A DNA stretch of 64,000 bases from Sternotherus odoratus (lineage: Eukaryota > Chordata > Testudines > Kinosternidae), in the NCBI GenBank assembly GCA_032164245.1, contig JAVMKO010000003.1, positions 84,116,390-84,180,389 on the forward strand, given 5' to 3'. The notes beneath the pieces are model-generated. The model worked only from the letters and a program-made list of their open reading frames with translations, ran no database searches and had not been told where the DNA came from. The position numbers were made by a program, and so were the translations under genes. Below, in pieces: positions 56,364-64,000 of the stretch (positions are counted from its first letter, which is position 1; each line of letters starts with the position of its first letter).

Positions 56364-59177
56364 CATCCCCCCCCCCTGCGCAACACCATGGGGTTGGGCT
56401 ACTTGGGTCGCAGAACAGTGTATCCTCGATAGACCGTCTGCATTCCCATGTAGGGGGCCGGACCGATGTTGAACGCGGAAGTGGAAGGGTTGTAGCGAGA
56501 GGAACCATCTTGTAACCCTCGCATTGCTGTCCTTATTTTGATGCATCCACTTCAGCGGGGCATGGTCCGTGACTAGGGTAAACCGTCGACCAAGTAGATA
56601 ATAGCGGAGGCTCTCTATGGCCCACTTCACCGCCAGGCACTCTTTTTCCACTACAGCGTATTTCCGTTCTCTGGGCAGGAGCTTCCGGCTGAGGAATAGA
56701 ACCGGGTGGTCTTCACCGTCCCTTAGCTGGGAGAGTACCGCTCCCAGCCCTACCTCAGAGGCGTCTGTCTGTAGGATGAACTCTTCCTTCCAGTCTGGGG
56801 CTATCAACACGGGGTCAGTGCAGAGGGCTGTCCGCAGATCCGCAAATGCTCCCTCAGCAGCGTCTGACCACTTCACAATGTCCGGGCCACGGGCTCTCGT
56901 CAGGTCGGTCAACGGGCAGGCCCGGGTGGCGAAGTGGGGGATGAACCGTCGGTAGTACCCGACCAATCCTAGAAACGCCCTGACCTGTTTCTTTCGGATA
57001 GGTCGGGGCCACTTCTGGATCGCTTCCAGCTTGTTAAGTTGGGGCTTCACTACACCCCTCCCTACCACGTACCCGAGATATTTAGCCTCTGCTAACCCAA
57101 TCGAGCACTTGGGGGGATTTGCGGTCAGCCCTGCCTTCCTCAGGGTATCTAAGACGGCTTCCACCTTCCTCAAGTGCGTCTCCCAGTCTGGGCTGTATAT
57201 GATGACGTCGTCCAGATAGGCGGCCGCGTACTGCCTATGGGGCCGCAACAGTTTATCCATTAGCCGCTGGAAAGTGGCGGGGGCCCCGTGTAACCCAAAG
57301 GGGAGGACAGTATACTGGAACAACCCCTCCGGGGTGGCAAAGGCCGTCTTCTCCTTGTCTGCCTTGGCTAGGGGGATCTGCCAATATCCCTTGGTCAGGT
57401 CCAGGGTTGACATAAACCGGGCCGAGCCTAACCGGTCAATCAGCTCGTCTATCCGGGGTAGTGGGTATGCGTCGAACCGTGAGACGTCATTCAACCTCCG
57501 GAAGTCATTACAGAACCTGACTGTGCCGTCAGGTTTAGGCACCAAGACCACGGGGCTAGACCACTGGCTATGGGATTCCTCAATGACCCCTAGCCTTAGC
57601 ATCTTCTGGACCTCCGCCCGGATTTCTTTCCTTTTTGCTTCTGGGACGCGGTAGGGCTTAACGTGCACCTTTACTCCTGGCTCGGTGAGGATGTGGTGGT
57701 GCACCTCAGTAGTCCGGCCCGGTGTCTCCGAGAACACATCCCAGTTACGTCTGATCATGCGGACCACTTCCGCGCGCTGGTTTGGGGTCAAGTCCGGGGA
57801 TATCCCCACCCGGCCGGGTGGGTTACCTTCCCGGGGTGGTGCCCCCAGCGCAACCACCAGAGCGTCTCTCTCCTGCCACGGTTTTAACAGGTTAATGTGG
57901 TAAATCTGCTCCTGCTTCCGGCGTCCCGGCTGCCGGACCTTATAGTCCACGTCCCCCACGGCTTCTACTATTTCGTATGGCCCTTGCCACTGGGCCAACA
58001 ACTTGCTCTCCGCCGTGGGTACCAGCACCATCACCCGGTCTCCCACCTGGAACTTCCGGCTTCTGGCTTGGCGGTTGTAGTATGTCCGCTGGGCCTCTTG
58101 CGCCTTCTCGAGGTGTTCCCTCACTATGGGGGTGACCTTGGCTATCCTCTCTCTCATCTGCACTACATGTTCAACGACATTCCTCCCCCGGTTCGGCTGT
58201 TCTTCCCAGTCCTCCTTGGCGATGTCAAGTATGCCCCGAGGGTGGCGTCCATACAACAGCTCGAACGGGGCGAATCCGGTGGAGGCCTGGGGCACCTCCC
58301 TTACGGCAAACAGGAGGTAGGGGAGCAGGGTATCCCAATCCTTCCCGTCCCGACTCACTACCTTCCGCAGCATACTCTTTAATGTCCGGTTGAACCGCTC
58401 GACCAGGCCGTTGGTCTGGGGATGGTACACCGATGTCCTTATCGTCCGCACGCGGAGTAGACAACAAAGGTCCTTCATTAATTTGGACATAAAGGGGGTC
58501 CCTTGGTCGGTCAGGATCTCCTTTGGTATCCCTACTCGGGCAAAGATCTGTAGCAGCTCCCGAGCTATAGTTTTAGACAGGGTGTTCCGCAAAGGCACAG
58601 CCTCGGGGTACCGGGTGGCGTAGTCTAGCACAACCAGGATATGTCGATGGCCCCGGGCCGACTTCTCCAGCGGGCCCACCAGGTCCATGGCGATCCTCTC
58701 GAACGGGACCTCAATGATGGGGAGGGGCACTAAAGGGGCCCGCAAGTGGGGCCGGGGGGCATGCAATTGACACTCCGGGCAGGAGGCACAGTACCGCCGG
58801 ACCGCTGCGTGGACCCCTGGCCAGAAGAACCTCTTCATGACCCGATCGAGGGTCTTCTCCACCCCCAGGTGGCCGCCGAAGAGGTGGCTGTGAGCCAGGT
58901 CCAATACGCCCCTCTGATATCTCCGTGGCACCAAAAGTTGTTCCACTGACATGTCGGACATCGGGACTACTCTATACAGCAGGTCCCCCTTGATTATATA
59001 GTACGGCCCTCGGCCCTTACATCTCCCCTCTACCGGGGCCCCATTTACCTCCACCACTTCACTACGGATATTCTGGTAGAGGGGGTCGTTGGCCTGATCC
59101 TGCCCAAAATTCTCCGTAGCTGGGCCAATTGTCTCCAACTCTGGGGTCTCTACCTCCGCCTCCCCTTCGGGGACCAC
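56322..59177 (-). CDS. Pol: integrase, reverse transcriptase, RNase H
   Basis: The frame stays open from about 59270 to a stop at 56322, inside the 3' LTR; numbering here counts from 59177, a GTG codon and not a real start, because pol would be made as part of a larger product. Integrase comes first: zinc-binding H96/H98, H103, C133, C136, then catalytic D165, D224 and E260 with the D-x35-E spacing, and a C-terminal WQGPYEIVE segment near 397-405. Reverse transcriptase spans about 500-720, with LDLTKGYWQIP at 592-602 and the catalytic YLDD at 654-657. RNase H follows at about 795-915: D805 (QTDAS), E844/E846, D871 (TDHAPL) and D914 (NADGLSR). All named catalytic residues are present and there is no internal stop. 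Integrase ahead of reverse transcriptase marks the Gmr1-like group. Confidence 0.95.
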   Translation of the reverse strand: MVPEGEAEVETPELETIGPATENFGQDQANDPLYQNIRSEVVEVNGAPVEGRCKGRGPYYIIKGDLLYRVVPMSDMSVEQLLVPRRYQRGVLDLAHSHLFGGHLGVEKTLDRVMKRFFWPGVHAAVRRYCASCPECQLHAPRPHLRAPLVPLPIIEVPFERIAMDLVGPLEKSARGHRHILVVLDYATRYPEAVPLRNTLSKTIARELLQIFARVGIPKEILTDQGTPFMSKLMKDLCCLLRVRTIRTSVYHPQTNGLVERFNRTLKSMLRKVVSRDGKDWDTLLPYLLFAVREVPQASTGFAPFELLYGRHPRGILDIAKEDWEEQPNRGRNVVEHVVQMRERIAKVTPIVREHLEKAQEAQRTYYNRQARSRKFQVGDRVMVLVPTAESKLLAQWQGPYEIVEAVGDVDYKVRQPGRRKQEQIYHINLLKPWQERDALVVALGAPPREGNPPGRVGISPDLTPNQRAEVVRMIRRNWDVFSETPGRTTEVHHHILTEPGVKVHVKPYRVPEAKRKEIRAEVQKMLRLGVIEESHSQWSSPVVLVPKPDGTVRFCNDFRRLNDVSRFDAYPLPRIDELIDRLGSARFMSTLDLTKGYWQIPLAKADKEKTAFATPEGLFQYTVLPFGLHGAPATFQRLMDKLLRPHRQYAAAYLDDVIIYSPDWETHLRKVEAVLDTLRKAGLTANPPKCSIGLAEAKYLGYVVGRGVVKPQLNKLEAIQKWPRPIRKKQVRAFLGLVGYYRRFIPHFATRACPLTDLTRARGPDIVKWSDAAEGAFADLRTALCTDPVLIAPDWKEEFILQTDASEVGLGAVLSQLRDGEDHPVLFLSRKLLPRERKYAVVEKECLAVKWAIESLRYYLLGRRFTLVTDHAPLKWMHQNKDSNARVTRWFLSLQPFHFRVQHRSGPLHGNADGLSRIHCSATQVAQPHGVAQGGGMCGRPRAGSCQKDL
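56364..56378 (-). promoter_or_regulatory. Polypurine tract
   Basis: Directly before the 3' LTR the minus strand reads AGGGGGGGGGGATG, ten G's at 56376-56367. This is the expected plus-strand primer for reverse transcription. It overlaps the end of the pol frame, where it encodes a GGG run. Confidence 0.8.
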
Positions 59178-60115
59178 CGGGGGGGTACTAGGCCCGGCGT
59201 CTGTCCCCCCCCCCCCTCTTGCCTGGTCCTCCTTCCTTGGGGGCTCCCTCGCTCCCCCGCTAGTGCAGCCCTACGATATTGGGTCAGGATTTTTGTCCCT
59301 AATGCCTTGGCTGCCCTCCTTTCCCTCCGAGACTTTCGGGACCCCCCGCCTATCGAGAATAATTCTGGGTCAAATTCCCGGAAAGCTGGTGTGTCGGGAC
59401 CCCTTGGCGTCACCTCTGGGACCCCGGCACTAACTCCTTCTGCCCCCCGCCCGGGGAGCAGGCTATCAAAGTCGGGGAAGTCTCGTCCAATGAGGACCGG
59501 GTAGGGGAGCCTCGGGACTACGCCCACCACTACTTTCTTGGGGTGTCCCAGGACCTCCAAGCTTACAGAGACGGTGGGGTAATAGTTAATATCCCCATGT
59601 ACACAGGATACTGCCGAGCGTTTGGCCCGGGATAGCTGGTCCTGTCTGATCAACAAGCCGGAGACCAGCGTGACTGCGCTCCCTGAGTCCACTAGCGCGG
59701 TGGTCCTAACACCATTCAGTTTAACGGGCCGGGTATACCTATGGGGAGCCATCGCGACCCCCACTTGGTTCACCAGGTCGCACGGATCCCCCATACTCCC
59801 CAGGCCACATTCCATAGGTTCGGCCCGGTTTGGGCACTGGGCGGCTAGGTGTCCCATTTCCCCACACGCGTAGCAGCGCCTCCCAGGTCGGGACAGCCCC
59901 CCAGTTTTTGGACTGTTCGGCCCTACTCCCCGTGTCCCGTTCCCCCGGTCCCCACGTCTGTCCAAGCTCTCCGGCCGTCCCCCAGCCTCCTCTTCTTCCT
60001 CCCTATAGCGGCTTGGGGTCTTGGCCATCCGGGGCTTTGGACCGGGGGCCGGCTTTCTGGTTGACCTCAGCCCCTCTGCGGTAGTCCGGGACAACTCCTG
60101 GGAGGCAAGGTGTCT
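59150..60115 (-). CDS. Zinc-knuckle nucleocapsid and aspartic protease part
   Basis: The frame is open from 60115 (after a TAG at 60118-60116) to 59150 and encodes a basic/acidic linker, the zinc knuckle [14 protein letters not shown] (C-x2-C-x4-H-x4-C) and an aspartic protease. The protease has [14 protein letters not shown] as active-site motif and PVLIGRDF further on, in the order usual for gypsy proteases. It overlaps the capsid frame by 113 nt and the pol frame by 121 nt, being +1 relative to capsid and with pol back in the capsid frame. No ATG precedes the linker (an in-frame ATG lies at 60028), so expression would need frameshifting or the frame is displaced by indels. A run of 12 G on the sense strand at 59205-59216 lies in the overlap with pol. 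Confidence 0.85.
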   Translation of the reverse strand, partial: RHLASQELSRTTAEGLRSTRKPAPGPKPRMAKTPSRYREEEEEAGGRPESLDRRGDRGNGTRGVGPNSPKTGGLSRPGRRCYACGEMGHLAAQCPNRAEPMECGLGSMGDPCDLVNQVGVAMAPHRYTRPVKLNGVRTTALVDSGSAVTLVSGLLIRQDQLSRAKRSAVSCVHGDINYYPTVSVSLEVLGHPKKVVVGVVPRLPYPVLIGRDFPDFDSLLPGRGAEGVSAGVPEVTPRGPDTPAFREFDPELFSIGGGSRKSRRERRAAKALGTKILTQYRRAALAGERGSPQGRRTRQEGGGGQTPGLVPPRWSPKGRRR

Positions 60116-60776
60116 CTACGAGGGCTACCAGCTCGTCGTAGGAGGGGGGATCGTTCTTTCGGACCCACCCCCTTAGCTCGGACGGCAACCCCCGCATATA
60201 CCTGTCCAGCACCAGGATCTCTATCATCTTCTCCGGGCTGTGGGTCTCGGGCCGCAACCACTTCCGGGCAAGGTGGATCAGGTCGAATAGCTGAGTCCTC
60301 GGGGTCTTGCCGACCTCATACCTCCACTCGTGAAACTGCTGGGCCCGCAGGGCTAGCGTCACTCCCGCTCTGGCCAGGATCTCGGCCTTCAGCTGGGGGT
60401 AGTCCGCAGCAGCCTCGGGCGCCAGGTCGAAATAGGCCTTCTGGGCCTCTCCGCAGAGAAAAGGGGCCAGGATGCTTGCCCACTGTCCTCGGGGCCACGC
60501 CTCACGCAGGGCCGTCCTCTCGAAGGCGAGCAGGTAGGCCTCGGTGTCGTCACCTGCCGTCATCTTCTGCAGGAAATGGCTGGCCCGTAGTGGCCGGTCG
60601 TCAGGCCCCCCACGACCCATGGTGCTCAGGGCTTTCATCTGCCGCACCACCTCCTGCAGGGTGGCTCGGTCCTGGGCTGCCTGGGTTATCAGCAACTGGT
60701 TGGTCTCTTGCTGCACTCGGACAGCTTCCTGCTGGGCCGCAGTGGCCTGGACCAGGGCCTTCACCACCTCTTCCAT
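60003..60776 (-). CDS. Gag capsid with SCAN-like segment
   Basis: An ATG at 60776 in good context (AAGATGG) starts 257 residues. The N terminus (about 1-60) is a glutamine-rich amphipathic, probably coiled-coil, helix ([20 protein letters not shown]). The capsid core follows, with [20 protein letters not shown] and a C-terminal segment at about 147-209 containing [19 protein letters not shown] and [20 protein letters not shown], then LPSELRGWV. That block has the pattern of the vertebrate SCAN dimerisation domain, which is thought to derive from the capsid of a Gmr1-like element. The zinc knuckle is not in this frame but in the overlapping one. The frame ends at a TAG after DPKPL. Confidence 0.9.
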   Translation of the reverse strand: MEEVVKALVQATAAQQEAVRVQQETNQLLITQAAQDRATLQEVVRQMKALSTMGRGGPDDRPLRASHFLQKMTAGDDTEAYLLAFERTALREAWPRGQWASILAPFLCGEAQKAYFDLAPEAAADYPQLKAEILARAGVTLALRAQQFHEWRYEVGKTPRTQLFDLIHLARKWLRPETHSPEKMIEILVLDRYMRGLPSELRGWVRKNDPPSYDELVALVETPCLPGVVPDYRRGAEVNQKAGPRSKAPDGQDPKPL

Positions 60777-60834
60777 CTTTCCTCTGAGTACAGGGGCGGG
60801 GGAAGGGCTGGCCACCGAGTCTATTCACTCTCTA

Positions 60835-60851
60835 TCCCACCTCTGACACCA
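60835..60851 (-). promoter_or_regulatory. Primer-binding site (tRNA-Leu-like)
   Basis: Two bases after the 5' LTR the sense strand reads TGGTGTCAGAGGTGGGA. Its complement ends in ...TGACACCA and resembles the 3' end of vertebrate tRNA-Leu species (about one or two mismatches by my recollection). A TGG start next to the LTR is the normal position for a retrotransposon primer site. Confidence 0.7.
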
Positions 60852-60853
60852 CG

Positions 60854-61356
60854 TGTGACAAGGTGGCTCCCCTGCTCCCCTGGCTCAAGTCCTTTGGGTC
60901 GCTGGCACAGCGCTGGCACCCTGGCCAGGCTGTACCAGACTCAGGTTTTTCTGCTGCTCCTTAGCTGCTCCCTCTCAGGGACAGGCTCCTGCAAGCCAGG
61001 AAAGCTAGGTCCCCCTCTGGTAGGGATCCTTAGTCCTCTTCTCCTGCTTGCCAGCAGCCTCTCCGTCCCTGCCTCCTCCAACTTGCTCCTCACACTCTCT
61101 GCTTTCACCACCTCGCTCCTCTAACTCTCACTGCCACCAAAACTCCCTCCTCCAACTGCCACCAAACTCCCTCCTCAAACTCCCACACTCCTCCCTGGGG
61201 AGGAGTCTCTTTAAAGGGCTCTGGCAGCCTCCTTAACTGGCCTCAGCTGGCCCTGCTCCTGGCTGTGGCAGCCTTGCCCAGCTGGACCCAATTCCCCTGT
61301 AGAAACCCTTCTAATTACAGGTCCTTCTGGCAGCTGCCTGCCCTGGGTCTACCACA
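60854..61356 (-). repeat. 5' LTR of the gypsy element
   Basis: The 503-bp copy carries the element's promoter end. It equals the 3' LTR except for one substitution and a 24-bp tandem duplication around 61149-61186, where 'actgccaccaaactccctcc' occurs in addition to 'cactgccaccaaaactccct'. The solo LTR at 25025-25502 lacks the duplication, so it was gained here after integration. Confidence 0.95.
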
Positions 61357-61389
61357 GCAGCACACCTCTTACCTGCTAGCAGAATTTGG

Positions 61390-62187
61390 CTTTTGGGAAT
61401 AATTCATAGGTTTGTAATAGGTTAAACCCAGAAGGAACTTTTAGATCATCTAGTGTGGCCTCCTGTGTATCACAGGTCCTTAAATTTCATCCACTTATGA
61501 TTGTACCCAATAACTTGTGTTTTAATTAATGTATATCTCCTAGAAAGGCATACAGTCTTTGTTTGAAGATATCAAGAGATGGAGGATCAACTCCTGCCTT
61601 TGATAGTTTGTTCCAATGGTTAACCACCCTCACTGTTAAAAATTGTGCCTAATTTCTAATTAGAATTAGCCTGGCTTCATCTTGCAGCCATTGCTTCTTA
61701 TTTTTTCTTTCTCTGCTCAATTAAAGAGCCCTTTTGTCCCCTGTTTTTTTTCTCCTGGTGAAGGTACTTATGCACTGTAATCAAATTCACTCTAAATCTT
61801 CTTGATAAACTCCACAGATTGAGTTCTTCAAGGATCCCACTGTAAGCCATTTTCTCTGGCCCTCAAATCATTTTTGTGTCTCTTTTCTGCCAATTTTTCA
61901 ACATCCTTTTTAAAACGTGGACACCAAACTGGATGCATGATTCTAGCATCAGTCTCACCAATGCCAGATATAGAGGTAAAATGTCACTCTCAGCTCTACC
62001 CACTTCTCCCCTGTTTATATATCCAAGTATCGCTTTAGTCCTTTTTGCCTCAGCATTGCAGTAGGAGCTCATGTAGAGTTGAGGGGTCCACTATGACTCC
62101 TAAATCAGTCACTGCTTTCCAGGCTACAGCCCCCCTTTCTATAGAGCTGGCCTGTGGTGGTTGTTCCTAGATGTATAACTGCATTTG
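61390..62187 (-). mobile_element. Old CR1-type LINE fragment
   Basis: The + strand shows the antisense of a CR1 3' region: 'cagaaggaacttttagatca', 'tttgttccaatggttaacca', 'ctggcttcatcttgcagcca' and 'ccaaactggatgcatgattc'. The minus strand at 61863-62072 encodes RTKAILGYINRGEV and LPLYLALVRLMLESCIQFG, the C-terminal part of CR1 polymerase. It is more diverged than the copy at 19.5-21.4 kb and does not reach the reverse transcriptase core. Confidence 0.7.
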
Positions 62188-62197
62188 AAAAAAAAAC

Positions 62198-62827
62198 AGG
62201 AGTATTTGTGGCACCTTAGGGTACGTCTTCACTACCCACCGAATCGGCGGGTAGCAATCGATCTTCTGGCGATCGATTTCTTGCGTCTTATGAAGACGTG
62301 AATAATCGATCGCTCGCAGCGCCCCCGTCGACTGCGGAACTTCAGCTTGTCGGGAGGCACAAGCTGGAGTTGACAGGGGAGCGCGCTGCCGCCCGCCGCC
62401 GCCGCCATGAGGACAAGCGCTAAGTCGGCTGCAGATATGCAAACTTCAGCTACGTGATTCACGTAGCTGAAGTTGCGTATCTGCAGTCGATCCCTCCCCC
62501 CCCCCCCGTAGTGGAGACCAGCCCTTAGAGACTACACCTTTATTTCAGCATTCGCGTTAGTAGGCTATAGCCCACTTCATTGGATGCATAGAATGGAACA
62601 CACAGTAGTAACAGAGAGAGATATACACAGAAAATATGAAAAGGTGGAAGTTGCCATACCAATTCTAAGAAGCTATTTAATTTAGATGGGCTATTATCAG
62701 AAGGAGAAAAAAACCTTTTGTAGTGATAATCAAGCTGGTCCATATCAGACAGTTGACAAGAAGGTGTGAGGATACTTAACACAGGGAATAGATTCAATTT
62801 GTGTAATGATCCAGCCATTCCCAGTCT
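62198..62827 (-). mobile_element. PLE 3' fragment carrying a MITE
   Basis: It begins 'caggagtatttgtggcacct' and, after the MITE at 62219-62524, resumes with 'cttagagactacacctttat', 'ggctatagcccacttcattg' and 'gatgcatagaatggaacaca'. This is the same 3' UTR order as in the copies at 6056 and 51306. It stops at 62827 ('cattcccagtctct'), where a G-rich repeat begins. No coding part is left. Confidence 0.7.
62219..62524. mobile_element. Harbinger-type MITE inside a PLE
   Basis: The ends gggtacgtcttcactac and gtagtggagaccagccc are complementary with four mismatches, and TTA lies on both sides (62216-62218 and 62525-62527). The interior has 'gcgatcgatttcttgcgtct' and a CpG-rich middle with a 'gccgccgccgcc' run, like the family member at 50483-50761. 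The open frames across it are compositional. Confidence 0.8.
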
Positions 62828-63195
62828 CTGGGTTCTGGGTTTGGGGGGCTCAGAGTTGGGACACAGAAAGGGGTCAGGGCTCTGGGCTGAGGGTGTAGGC
62901 TCTTGGGTGGGGACAGGGATGAGGGGTTGGGAGTGCAGGAAGGGACTTACCTCTGGCGGCTCCTGTACAGCGCTGCAGCCGGGGTGCATTGCAGACCATG
63001 CTGCGCCCCAGAAGTGGCCAGCAGCAGGTCTGGCTCCTAGGCAGTTGCTCGCAACTCTCGCCTAAAGGCACCCCCCACCCCACCCCCATATCCCGAGTGT
63101 GGAGCTGGTGCTTGGGGCGGGGGCAGCGCGCAGAGCCCTGTGGTCCACTTGCCTAGAAGCCAGACCCACTGCTAGCTGCTTCCGGGACATAGCAC
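62828..63195. repeat. G-rich dispersed repeat, second copy
   Basis: 'gggctctgggctgagggtgt', 'gggtggggacagggatgagg' and 'gggagtgcaggaagggactt' repeat the phrase order of 3190-3560 and are followed by a CpG-containing segment. It begins where the PLE at 62198-62827 stops. Confidence 0.45.
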
Positions 63196-63199
63196 AGTG

Positions 63200-63885
63200 T
63201 CAGGAAAGGTAAGTGCTAGCATGCCTTAGCTGGACACCACTGCTGACGGGACTTTAAACATCCCAGTCGGCGGTGCTGAGCAGAGCAAAGGCGACCTAGT
63301 GCCTTACATGCCACGACCCAGAAATAGTCTGCAGTTTCCTGGAGTAGAATTTCACCTTTGGAATATTTATAGGTAGAGTCACCACTTCTGATGTACCTGT
63401 AAACGTAAAAATAGGTTGAAACTTCCCCTTTTGTCCAGGAAACCCAGGATTACTGATGAGTTTCAAGTTTGTTTGTTTATTTTTACATTGTTCCCCGATA
63501 TTTGATATAATTTCAACAGTGTTTAACCTCTGGCAGCCAACTTCATGATATACAATCTCCTATGACTAAGGGTCTGATACTTCTCTGGTTAAAGTTAATG
63601 GAAAGATTCTGATTGACTTCAGTGGGGAGTGGATCAGTTGCTAAATAGTAGACTAGATAGGCAGTGAGAGAGTGATGAAATCTACGAAAGGATACTTTAA
63701 AAAACCCAGGATGACATTCTGCAAAATAGTGTCTCAACAAAGGATTAAAACACTATGTACAAATACCAATAGCTACAGTAATATGAGAGGTACTGTGCAT
63801 TTCTATAGTACCTAATCTTAAGGAGAGCAATGCTTTTTAGGAACATAAATGAATTAAACCTCAGAAACCTCTGTGGATGAGGAAA
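63200..63885. other. Unassigned non-coding sequence
   Basis: No repeat end or exon recognised. Confidence 0.45.
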
Positions 63886-63889
63886 GTAC

Positions 63890-64000
63890 ATTTAGTATCC
63901 CCATAATACAGAGGGGGAAACTGAGGCACGGAGTGGGTAAGTGGCTTGCCCAAGCTCACCCAGCAAGCTGAGAACAGAGTCCTGAACTCCTACTCCCACA
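63890..64000 (+). mobile_element. MIR-type SINE fragment
   Basis: 'cagagggggaaactgaggca', 'cggagtgggtaagtggcttg' and 'cccaagctcacccagcaagc' follow the conserved core of MIR SINEs. The copy runs off the window. Confidence 0.7.

Larger units (their letters stand above)
55885..61356 (-). mobile_element. Full-length Gmr1-like Ty3/gypsy retrotransposon
   Basis: The 5.47-kb element lies on the minus strand between GCAG at 55881-55884 and 61357-61360, a perfect 4-bp TSD. Its layout in sense direction is 5' LTR (61356-60854), primer site, capsid frame, zinc-knuckle/protease frame, integrase-RT-RNase H frame, polypurine tract and 3' LTR (56363-55885). Integrase precedes reverse transcriptase, the domain order of Ty1/copia that among Ty3/gypsy elements defines the Gmr1-like clade. 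The LTRs are almost identical and the pol frame has no stop, so insertion was recent. Two frame changes isolate the zinc-knuckle/protease part. Confidence 0.95.

Noticed and set aside
56272..60846. Plus-strand frames of 60-225 codons across the gypsy element
   Set aside because: They are antisense shadows of gag and pol.

Overview
The window looks like nuclear DNA of a non-avian reptile, most likely a turtle. I infer this from the repeat mix: antisense and sense CR1 LINEs, Penelope-like elements (PLEs) with GIY-YIG endonuclease remnants, hAT and Harbinger-type MITEs, a split MIR-like SINE, a Helitron-like end and a Ty3/gypsy element of the Gmr1 type. A crocodilian is the main alternative. No bacterial operons, rRNA, tRNA or CRISPR arrays are visible. 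Almost all long open frames are shadows of repeats or GC-rich tracts.

Layout. Positions 1-12 kb are intergenic or intronic sequence carrying three PLE-derived insertions with exact target-site duplications (TSDs) at 6056-7130, 8163-8274 and 9168-9310. At 12.0-12.6 kb lies the only CpG-island-like sequence that is not obviously a transposon. On the minus strand it contains a short ATG-initiated frame that looks like a signal-peptide exon ending at a splice donor, the best candidate for a host gene. Positions 13-24 kb hold hAT-like elements and a CR1 nest (19.5-21.4 kb) interrupted by an opposite-strand CR1 and a hAT MITE. Positions 24.5-33 kb hold a solo LTR of the same family as the full-length gypsy element, nested MITEs and a CR1 3' end. 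Positions 33-47 kb hold a double-palindromic PLE insertion, three hAT elements with perfect 8-bp TSDs, a Harbinger-type MITE, a Helitron-like end with an inverted minisatellite, and further PLE-like palindromes. Positions 47-55 kb hold a solo LTR, MITEs stacked inside a MIR, a 1.6-kb PLE and an ERV-like LTR. Positions 55.9-61.4 kb hold a young LTR retrotransposon on the minus strand, followed by an old CR1 and a PLE carrying a MITE.

The retrotransposon (55885-61356, 4-bp TSD GCAG) is the only substantial coding locus. Its LTRs differ by one substitution and one 24-bp tandem duplication. Its order is LTR, tRNA-Leu-like primer site, capsid with a SCAN-like segment, zinc knuckle and protease, integrase, reverse transcriptase, RNase H, polypurine tract, LTR. 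Integrase lies upstream of reverse transcriptase, the hallmark of Gmr1-like elements, and the capsid shows the clear relation to the vertebrate SCAN domain expected of that clade. Capsid and pol share one reading frame while the zinc-knuckle/protease part sits in another, so two offsetting frame changes separate them.

The most unusual structural theme is the PLE termini. Several copies are inverted-repeat (palindromic) insertions with 10-14 bp TSDs, and their ends carry a conserved hairpin flanked by CYGAUGA and GAAA that resembles a hammerhead ribozyme core. One copy is a 112-bp insertion made of little else.
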